Shown: in pieces, positions 55,753 through 64,000 of the stretch
Layout: each line of letters starts with the position of its first letter
Position numbering within the stretch: the stretch's first letter is position 1
Source of the DNA: Tubulanus polymorphus
Taxonomy: Eukaryota; Nemertea; Palaeonemertea; Tubulaniformes; Tubulanidae
Length of the DNA stretch: 64,000 nucleotides
NCBI RefSeq assembly: GCF_964204645.1
Contig: NC_134034.1
Span: forward strand, 13,399,962 to 13,463,961
Reading direction: 5' to 3'
The notes under the pieces: generated by a model
The model's database searches: none
What the model was told of the DNA's origin: nothing
What the model saw: only the letters and a program-made list of their open reading frames with translations
Program-made: the position numbers and the translations under genes

Positions 55753-55974
55753 GTGGGTCGTCGATATAGTGTGTTAACGATTGGGGGGAGGGGTAGGAAA
55801 GAAGAGGGGCCTATAGGGAGAGATGGGGTGGTCAAAAAATTGGGCAAGGGATGAAAGTAGAGGAAGATGAAGATGGAAAATAGAGGAAAATGAGAGGGAA
55901 AGATAGAGGAAAGTTGGGAGGTGAGACGGAGACGTAGATTATTAGAGAGAGGAACAAATGACAGGAGAGGTAGA

Positions 55975-56092
55975 TTAAAGAGAGGGAGAGGTGGGAGGTA
56001 GATAAGAGAGAGAGGTGGGAGGTAAATTAGAGAGAGGTGGGAGGTAAATTAGAGAGAGGTGGGAGGTAGATTAGAGAGAGGTGTGTGCATGA
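55975..56092. repeat. about 22-bp purine-rich tandem repeat
   Basis: gagagaggtgggaggta(g/a)at and ta units, about five copies; purine-rich sequence begins near 55785. Confidence 0.85.
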
Positions 56093-56713
56093 AACTTTTC
56101 TCTACAAAAACAGCTCCCTCTCGTGGCGCTCGACGAAACTAACGATGTCTGACGATAGTAGTTTTTTTTTCCGTACGAATTTCTCGATAGAAAACAGAAA
56201 CGAACCCCGAATCGGATCCATATTCATCGTCGATTATTGAGCGGCGATCGGAGCTGTCAATCAAACGCCGTTCCCTCGACGATCGGCGGAAAAAATAGTT
56301 TCTGTTCTGAGATGATGAAAAAAAGAAGAAATCCTGGTGTTGGGCGGCGGCGATCGAATAGTCATCATTCATTCATTCATTCGGTTTACAATCGGCCGAA
56401 GATTCTCTCTCTACGTTGAGTTATCAATCCGGCGTAGTAGCAATCTGTCGTCTGCTACAGTTTACACGTCGCGTGAATGCGAACTAGTTTTCGGACGGTC
56501 GCGTCGACTGAATTGTTGATTTGATTAGAACGTGTCTCCTTCGCGCCCACGCCGCGCTTCTGTTTGATTATAATCGTGATTATGGTGATTATTATTATTA
56601 TTATGGTTATTGTACGACGACGGGTTTTCTGCTGCTTCTATTCCATAAAAGCGATATTGTCGCCTTCTCTCCGCTGTAATTGTTACATATCTTACGACGC
56701 TTACGAATTCTAA

Positions 56714-57088
56714 CCCATTAGCACCATCTGAAATTTCACTACCGTATGTAGTGTCTATTACTCCTCAGAATATTCACAGGTAAATCCACATTAATTCATC
56801 ACGAATAGTTCATTCCCTGTTGATTTTCATGTAATTACAAGTTTGTGTTATTTTGTAGTTAACTGGACCCAGTTCCACATGGATCCTGAGTTGAAACATT
56901 GAAAATGAACTAATCTTAACTCAGAGTTTAACTAATCTTAACCCGTTTTCGTGTAGCAGATGAAAAGAAGCGTTAGGGATATTCAGGCAGCTTGAAGAGT
57001 AATAGTCAGGCTGGTTTGAAGAGTAATAGTCAGGCTGGTTTGAAGAGTAATAGGCAGGGTAGATTTGGGCGGCTCGAGTGCTAATAGG
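56714..57088. mobile_element. TTAA-type MITE family B, full copy
   Basis: Left end taaCCCATTAGCAC (56711) and right end GTGCTAATAGGtta (57090) form an inverted repeat with one mismatch. The core has catgtaattacaagttt and gtgttattttgtag. Near the right end there is a tandem gaagagtaatagtcaggctg repeat. The second copy is at 31315-31792. Confidence 0.72.
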
Positions 57089-57619
57089 TTAGGAATGGAT
57101 TGTCTCAATTCTGGAACATCACATAATTCAACTTTCTCAAAATGTTATTACAATCAGTAATTGAGTCTTTCAGTTTTCATAAAAGTGTCGGCCGACATTT
57201 CAATGAACGTCTATACGAGGCTTACTAACGATATTATGCCGTTGATTTAAATGATAATTCCATCCATGTAGTGAATCGTATATATTAGGCAGGTGAATTA
57301 TCCAGTCGGCAAAGGTCGCCATAGTGGCCGTCTTTGTTAACTAATAAAACTCGTCATTTACGTGATTTGAACTGATAATGATTTCAGTCAGATGCATGAA
57401 TATCTATGATTAGGAATACAGCGGCCATGTTGTTATGATGTGAATTACGTAAGCGTGTAATTATAGATTTGTAATGAAGTTAGTTAAACGTTCGTACAAC
57501 AGTATCTCGCCAGGAGGCTGGTCTACACAGTTCTACTGTGAGGAACTGAGGGTTTGACGAGTCACTCAGTTGTCACTCAGTTCCCTGTGCCTTAATTTCT
57601 TCATCGTCTCAGCGAAGGC

Positions 57620-58437
57620 TACTGTCAGAAGCAAGGATCCACCAGGTGTCACTAGTAGTCACTCGTATTTCTGCTCTACCATTTCTTCATTCCAATGAGT
57701 ACTGGACAATGCTACTGTGGCAATTGAGGATTCTATTTCTGGTGAGTGATGATACCACCAGGTGTCGCTAGTGTGCAGTAGGTCATCAACTTCTGCGCCG
57801 ATAGAGGATTCCTCTTGTGGCAAGCAAGGATCCGCTAGGTGTCGTTAGTATTCAGTAGGACATCAACTACAGTGGCAATAGAGGATCCACCAGGTGTCGC
57901 TAGTGTGCAGTAGGTCATCAACTACTGCGCCGATAGAGGATTCCTCTTGTGGCAAGCAAGGATCCGCCAGGTGTCGCTAGTATTCAGTAGGACATCGTTT
58001 ACAGTGGCAATAGAGGATCCACCAGGTGTCGCTAGTGTGCAGTAGGTCATCAACTACTGCGCCGATAGAGGATTCCTCTTGTGGCAAGCAAGGATCCGCC
58101 AGGTGTCGCTAGTATTCAGTAGGACATCGTTTACAGTGGCAATAGAGGATCCACCAGGTGTCGCTAGTGTGCAGTAGGTCATCAACTACTGCGCCGATAG
58201 AGGATTCCTCTTGTGGCAAGCAAGGATCCGCTAGGTGTCGTTAGTATTCAGTAGGACATCAACTACAGTGGCAATAGAGGATCCACCAGGTGTCGCTAGT
58301 GTGCAGTAGGTCATCAACTACTGCGCCGATAGAGGATTCCTCTTGTGGCAAGCAAGGATCCGCCAGGTGTCGCTAGTATTCAGTAGGACATCGACTACAG
58401 TGGCAATAGAGGATCCACCAGGTGTCGCTAATGGTCA
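57620..58437. repeat. 132-bp higher-order array of two related about 66-bp units
   Basis: gatccaccaggtgtcgctag recurs at 57884, 58016, 58148, 58280 and 58412, exactly 132 bp apart. Between these lies the sister unit with gatccgccaggtgtcgctag and cagtaggacatc. The older copies before 57800 are more diverged. Confidence 0.95.
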
Positions 58438-58734
58438 CTTATCCACGCTGCAGTTCAATTCCAAAAGTTCCAAATTGTCCGTGATGAAAAAAGAATCTTA
58501 AGAAGCTGACGAACAACTCATAACAACTCGAGTATAAAGTGCAGCAATTGCAAACAGTATCTGATGATAAATGTCCTCAAAATACCAGTATCAGCAGGGT
58601 TTCACATAGATTAACCGACTGTATCCCTAATGATCAGTGGTATTTGGATTGCTAACACGATAAAAACTATCATTACAATAACCGTTGTAACTTAGTGACT
58701 AGTTAAAAAATCATTTCTATATGGGAGAAAAACA

Positions 58735-59180
58735 GAATTGTATCCTGGAATTAAGTTGTTTGATTGGCTATAGAACTAAAATGAGCTTAGACTGGCCTCG
58801 AGTTGCTAAATTGGTTTTTGGACCAAAATAACTTTAGACTTGTCTCAACTTGTTGGATAAACTACATAACTAGAATGAGCTTAAACTGGTCTTAAGTTGT
58901 TAGATTGGTTATAGAACCAAAATGAGCTTAGACTGGTTTAAGTTGTTAGATTGGTTATAGAACCAAAATGAGCTTAGACTGGCCTCGAGTTGCTAAATTA
59001 GTTTTTGGACCAAAATAACTTTAGACTTGTCTCAAGTTGTTAGATTCGTTTTTGAAATCAATATGAGCTTAGACTTTTCTTAAGGTATTGAATTAGTTAA
59101 AACGCTTAGGTGAACTTTGACCGGTCTTAACTTGTTGGATAAACTACATAACTAGAATGAGCTAAGACTGGTTTTAAATT
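58735..59180. repeat. about 46-bp degenerate tandem family
   Basis: About nine copies of gttagattggttatagaac, caaaatgagcttagactgg and tcttaag, some diverged. Confidence 0.82.
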
Positions 59181-59892
59181 GTTAGACTGGCAATGGGATT
59201 AAGTTACTCTGCAACTGGCTTCTCATTGTGAAATCACAGTCATCTGTCATATGTTTATCTACAGCCTTTCCGCTGTACACCAGAAGCTTCGCAAATCCTA
59301 ATTAATCTGGTTTTGAAATGGTTTCCACGTATTTGATATCGAGCTGCTGAGATTTCAATTGAATTCGTGTTTATCTCATGGTTTGAACGGATGGTGGTAT
59401 GTGCACGTATGACGTATGGGTGGGGTCTGAACTGTCTGATTCTTAGAAATCTATCCAATTACGATTTAATGACGATAATTTGACTATTCTAGAACAAACG
59501 CGTAAGTACGTAGTTAGTATTTGAAATGAATTAGAAGGGCAGATTTAGCGGGTTTTTCTGTGGAAGGAGAAAATGGCCGACCTGCGACTTTCTGCAGGAA
59601 GACCACCATGATTTCTTCTCAAATGAAGTACCCATTTGAATTCTCCAGTCCAACCGCTTCTAAGAATCCTAGATCCGCCTTGAGAGTCTGCTGACACCGT
59701 TTTATAAATCAGGGATTAACACGTACAGATTGGTTAATAATGATTTGACTATTTTTTAAGCGAATGAACGTAGAGCAGCAGCAGCTATACCCTCTGATTC
59801 GTGTTCTCATTTTGATTGCCAGAATCGCTGAGATTTGAGTTGATCTTAGAACCAACAATATTCAATTGCATGGCGATGTTGTGTGTATTATC

Positions 59893-60497
59893 GCTGCAGC
59901 CTTGAAGCCACGTACACGCGGTCGAGGTTTAGGTAAAGACCGGTTGAAGCCACGTGCACGCGGTCGAGGTTTAGGTAAAGACCGGTTGAAGCCACGTACA
60001 CGCGGTCGAGGTTTAGGTAAAGACCGGTTGAAGCCACGTACACGCGGTCGAGGTTTAGGTAAAGACCGGTTGAAGCCACGTACACGCGGTCGAGGTTTAG
60101 GTAAAGACCGGTTGAAGCCACGTGCACGCGGTCGAGGTTTAGGTAAAGACCGGTTGAAGCCACGTACACGCGGTCGAGGTTTAGGTAAAGACCGGTTGAA
60201 GCCACGTACACGCGGTCGAGGTTTAGGTAAAGACCGGTTGAAGCCACGTACACGCGGTCGAGGTTTAGGTAAAGACCGGTTGAAGCCACGTACACGCGGT
60301 CGAGGTTTAGGTAAAGACCGGTTGAAGCCACGTACACGCGGTCGAGGTTTAGGTAAAGACCGGTTGAAGCCACGTACACGCGGTCGAGGTTGAGGTAAAG
60401 ACCGGTTAAAGCCACGTACACGCGGTCAAGGTTTAGGTAAAGACCGGTTGAAGCCACGTACACGCGGTCGAGGTTTAGGTAAAGACCGGTTGAAGTC
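59893..60497. repeat. 42-bp minisatellite, about 14 copies, nearly identical
   Basis: The unit contains gaagccacgtacacgcggtc, then gaggtttaggtaaagaccgg. Two copies have gtgcacgcgg, one has gaggttgagg and one gtcaaggt. Period 42 keeps frames open on both strands. Confidence 0.96.
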
Positions 60498-60794
60498 CAT
60501 TTCGATTCTGTAACCAATCTAAGTCTAGTAAGAGTATGAGTTTCTAGTATGAGTTTCATCTGTGTTCAGTTTGACCAGCGGTGAATCTCCGAGCGCAGAA
60601 CCTCATGAGTCGTGTGTCTGTGTGTGTGTGGTGTTGGCAGAGTCTGTTTGTATGTCGACAGGTACAGGATAAGTTCATTCAACTCGGCGCTCTCGCTGTG
60701 ACGAGCAGGTCTTTCAGACCGCTGTCAATCATTATTTTACTTACCTTTCATTGGACTATGATAGATTCGATCTTGGACTGATCTAAACGTATCG

Positions 60795-61290
60795 TATTAT
60801 CAGGAGTTACTGCCTCGGATTTTGGATGAGTAAACATCATTAAAAAATCAGAGTAGCTGTTTCACGGAAACAGGAGTTTCTGTCTGCGATAGATTGGAGT
60901 AACTATATCTGAGAATTTTGAGTAACCATATCTAGAAAGGAGTAGCAATCTCGGGAGATATTGGAGTAATTGTCTCAAAGAAAAATTAGATAGAATCTGT
61001 GAGTTGTTTCTTGGAGTAATCGTCACAAATTGGAGTTTATTGAACTGGTGATATTGGATTAACTGTCTAGGAAAATTGGATTGATTGGAGTAACTATCAA
61101 AAATAGGATTTACTCAATTGGAGATATTGGAGTAAGTGTGTCTTTTAGAGAGATTTGGGATACAACATGCAGGAATTTGTAATTGAAGTAACCGTCAAAT
61201 TGGAGTATCTGTACTGGAAATATTGGAGTAACTGATCGTAAATATTGGAGTAACTGTGAAGAAATTGAACTTGAAGGAACTGTTGAAAAT
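60795..61290. repeat. very degenerate attggagtaactgtc repeats
   Basis: At least 15 variants of (a/t)ttggagtaa(c/t)tgt at irregular 20-45 bp spacing; an old array. Confidence 0.7.
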
Positions 61291-61736
61291 TTGAGTAATT
61301 CTCAAAGAGATCTCCAAGATCCAAAAAACTAATTTACTCGGTTTAGCTTTGAGAGCTGCACTGCTGTTGCTGCCCCCTATTGACAGGAATTAGTAAATGA
61401 ACTCGTCTGCAGAAATGGCCTCGCGATGGTGAAAACACGACGAGGAGTTTGTTTTCGTAAGCAGTCGCTGGCGCCCCCTATTGAGATAACGTCGAGCGAC
61501 CGGTTTACGCGTCGTAGGTCAGCCATTACCGAGGTAAGGCAGTCGCACCAAAGAGAAGTCGGCATCACTTTTCGAGTAGAATGCAGAAAGCCCTTTAAAC
61601 CTGGCTGCTTTTCCAGCCATCACTCGTTTCTATTGTTGCCTTACATGTGATGCTCACCCTAGTGACCAATCAGTGAACAAACGGTCAAATCGTCTCCGTG
61701 TGATCCGGGGGCTGAGTTCCAGTCAATTTCACGAGC

Positions 61737-61978
61737 TTCGACCAGCTGACCTCTGCTCTGAGCTTCGACCTGCTGGCCTCTGCTCTGAGCTTTGACCAGC
61801 TGGCCTCTGCTCTGAGCTTCGACCAGCTGACCTCTGCTCTGAGCTTTGACCAGCTGGCCTCTGCTCTGAGCTTCGACCAGCTGACCTCTGCTCTGAGCTT
61901 TGACCAGCTGACCTCTGCTCTGAGCTTTGACCAGCTGGCCTCTGCTCTGAGCTTCGACCCGCTGGCCTCTGCTCTAAA
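61737..61978. repeat. 27-bp minisatellite, nine copies
   Basis: gagctt(c/t)gaccagctg, then (a/g)cctctgctct. Two binary sites vary among copies (cgacc/tgacc and ctgacc/ctggcc). Confidence 0.95.
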
Positions 61979-62697
61979 GTTAGTTAGGATCAGGGATTCG
62001 GAGATGAATTTAATTTTCACCGGGGAAATATTTTCGCTGTCTCGTAATCTGTGATTTGATAAAAATAGGACATTCTTTCGTGTCGAGTCCTCAAAAGTAA
62101 CCGAATTGAAGATTTCTTCTTTCGTGAGTTTTTTTTTCTCACGTAAAATCAGATTTGTCTAGAGATAATTGTTGCGTTTGATCCTAAGATGTTTACACAC
62201 GTTTCAAAAACCCGGACGCATTCTTGACGGAGTTCCGCCCGGTGCTTACTGATGTTTTGAAATGTAAGATTCTAAGTTTGCTCATATTCCACGTGGAATT
62301 GTTTGTTTGCCTCCTCGTTTACTGTTTAAACTGGCGGAAATTATAACCAGTTGTTTGTAAACTGCTCACCTGCCAGGGCTGGTTTCATTGCATATTCTAT
62401 GGTAATTGCTAGGGTAACTCTCGGACAGGTGGGTGGTTATCGGTGAAGCAGTTTTTCAATCTGGACCCAGTTATCATTGTGGATAGATTACCAACCGAGG
62501 CTAGGTTTCATAGATTGAGTGGATTAAGTTATCCCTCGGAATGAGCCCTCAACTCAGACTCCGTTTCATAAAAAACAAGGTATAAAGTTTATCTAGAGGA
62601 TAACTGTTCAATGAGGGCCTGGTTTTATAGGCCGAGTGTCAAAGTGTCGACGAGTATCAACGAAATTTTTAAGTTAGGTTTTTTGTATTTATTGGGT

Positions 62698-62800
62698 GGA
62701 GGCATCCTTGTGGGGCAGAGGACATTGTTGTGGGGCAGAGGACATTGTTGTGGGGCAGAGGACATAGTTGTGGGGCAGAGGACATTGTTGTGGGGCAGGC
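62698..62800. repeat. 20-bp repeat, five copies, with a decayed extension
   Basis: ttgtggggcagaggacattg repeated. Looser ttgtgggacag-like units continue to about 63015. Confidence 0.9.
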
Positions 62801-63439
62801 ATAGTCAGTGGCATTGTCTTTGAAAAAGTGACATCATTTTGAGACAGACTTAGATTTTTGTGGGACAAGAGATGTTGTTTGAGGACCTGATATTGTTTCG
62901 GAGCAGAAGACATTGTAATGGGACAGGCGGATTATTGTGGATAGGCGACATCTTTATGGGATAAAATCCTTGTGGGACGGATGACTGTTGTGGGTGATAT
63001 TATTTTGTGGGGCGAACTATATCTTAATGTCTTGTTCGGGTAAATCACATCATCGTGGATGAAATCAATACTCCTTTGTATTTTCTGCACCCTATGACCT
63101 CTGATTTAACCTAAATCACTTGCTGGGAGTTGGTGATGTAGTTAATGTCTAATTCATTAGTTTCATACGCCAATCGCGCTTACTAGGTTGCGTATATTTT
63201 CCAGATGATGAGGCCCCCTAGTGGCAGTTTTATTTACCGATATCTTGATGTTATCGTTTAACAGCGGAATGCAGTTAAATAGCCCCCTCAGTGACAACGT
63301 ATAAAACTAATTACGGCTTAAATCCGCTTTAAGGAACTGAAAATCAAGTGTTTGAGATCACAGAAAGCAACTTTATTAAGTTAATCAATTATCGATGAAA
63401 GTCAAACTTATATCTTCATGGTCGGGGCTCTTGGGGCTG

Positions 63440-63560
63440 GTTGCATAGTCATGGCTTAGACGTAAGACTAGTCTAAGACCAACCTGGTTCTATAGCCGAT
63501 CTAACAACTTAAGACCAGTCTTCAAGATTTAAGACCACTTTTGGACTTAAGTCACGACTG
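63440..63560. repeat. inverted copy of the 46-bp dispersed family
   Basis: gtctaagaccaacctggttc, tatagccgatctaacaac and ttaagaccagtctt are complements of the 58735 units. Confidence 0.65.
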
Positions 63561-63877
63561 TGCAACTGGTTCCTGTGATTATATCTCAATACCGCAGTTT
63601 TAAAATCCCATTGAAAGTCGTCGAAAATGAAGTAAATTTGACTCGTGTTAAATCGACTTTTAGTCACGCCATCTTGTGGGATATAGCTGTAATATAGTTG
63701 TTGCAATTTTCCACGAACTCGAATCGAACCCTCCTCCCCTCCGTACGTGAATGGAACGACCCTTCGTCTGTCGTCGTTGTGCGTGAAATGATGATTTTAC
63801 CCGTGTGTGATCTGTATTTTCGAAAACAAAAAAATTCATCTTTTTATTCATATATACATATACATGGGTCCTGATAT

Positions 63878-64000
63878 TTACAGCTGAACCTCGTTATAAA
63901 ATACACTCAGATTCGACAAACGTCGGAAGAAAAATTGACGCATTTCATGCTGGAAAAATAACAAAATATAATGACAAGATTTTCTGGCGTCCCGGGACCA
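63878..64000. mobile_element. end of a DNA element, cut by the window
   Basis: cagctgaacctcgttataaa resembles the 41322 block; gattttctggcgtcccggga near 63978 may be the start of the related caccagaaaatc text in the other orientation. Too short to classify. Confidence 0.35.

Larger units (their letters stand above)
55753..64000 (+). other. ERG channel intron 5, running past the window end
   Basis: Opens with donor GTGGGT. No later ERG exon is recognisable, so the intron exceeds 8.2 kb. 56100-56700 and 62000-62690 hold no recognised gene or repeat. 56180-56560 is rather CG-dinucleotide rich. Confidence 0.75.

Noticed and set aside
60661-60707. Possible next ERG exon reading VQDKFIQLGALAVTS after an acag acceptor
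   Set aside because: It would be in phase, but the residues do not match the expected LSLGADVLPEYK and the donor gtcttt is poor.

Overview
The window is nuclear DNA from an animal, most likely a marine invertebrate. It holds three spliced, conserved metazoan genes: the 3' end of PYM1, a complete NDUFS1, and the 5' part of an ERG-type (KCNH2/6/7) potassium channel gene. All 17 introns whose two ends lie inside the window obey GT-AG. The sequence shows nothing bacterial, organellar or viral. The single pre-duplication ERG gene and the very high load of intronic minisatellites and TTAA-flanked MITEs suggest an invertebrate, perhaps a lophotrochozoan. The species cannot be read from the sequence.

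Layout. 1-1410: last coding exon and 3' UTR of PYM1 on the + strand (exon-junction-complex disassembly factor). 1845-9534: NDUFS1 on the - strand, 14 coding exons giving exactly 727 codons, with all ligands of the N1b, N4 and N5 iron-sulfur clusters present. PYM1 and NDUFS1 converge tail to tail. 9535-11774: shared upstream region between NDUFS1 and the channel gene, which are head to head. 11775-64000: the ERG channel gene on the + strand. Five coding exons (11775-11850, 25684-25914, 46118-46270, 46757-47107, 55532-55752) encode the first 344 residues: PAS-cap, PAS domain and the N-terminal linker up to just before the first membrane segment. The membrane core, pore and cyclic-nucleotide-binding domain must lie beyond 64000.

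About 95% of the channel gene in view is intron, and much of it is tandem repeats. They include a 2.7-kb 77-bp satellite, three separate arrays of one 39-bp unit, 12-, 15-, 22-, 23-, 27-, 33-, 42-, 57- and 132-bp arrays, and long polypyrimidine tracts. Several arrays have higher-order organisation (alternating or multi-monomer units). Interspersed elements include two MITE families with TTAA-flanked CCC...GGG ends (piggyBac-like), other inverted-repeat elements, a tRNA-derived SINE and a retroelement-tail-like repeat. Most long open frames are by-products of repeats whose period is a multiple of three, or of low-complexity tracts, and are not genes.

The three genes do not form a pathway; they are neighbours. 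The most useful observations are the complete exon structures, including the 76-bp first exon of the channel, the TTAA MITE family with an in-window filled-site/empty-site comparison, the higher-order structure of the minisatellites, and a cluster of same-strand CTCF-core-like motifs in channel intron 4.
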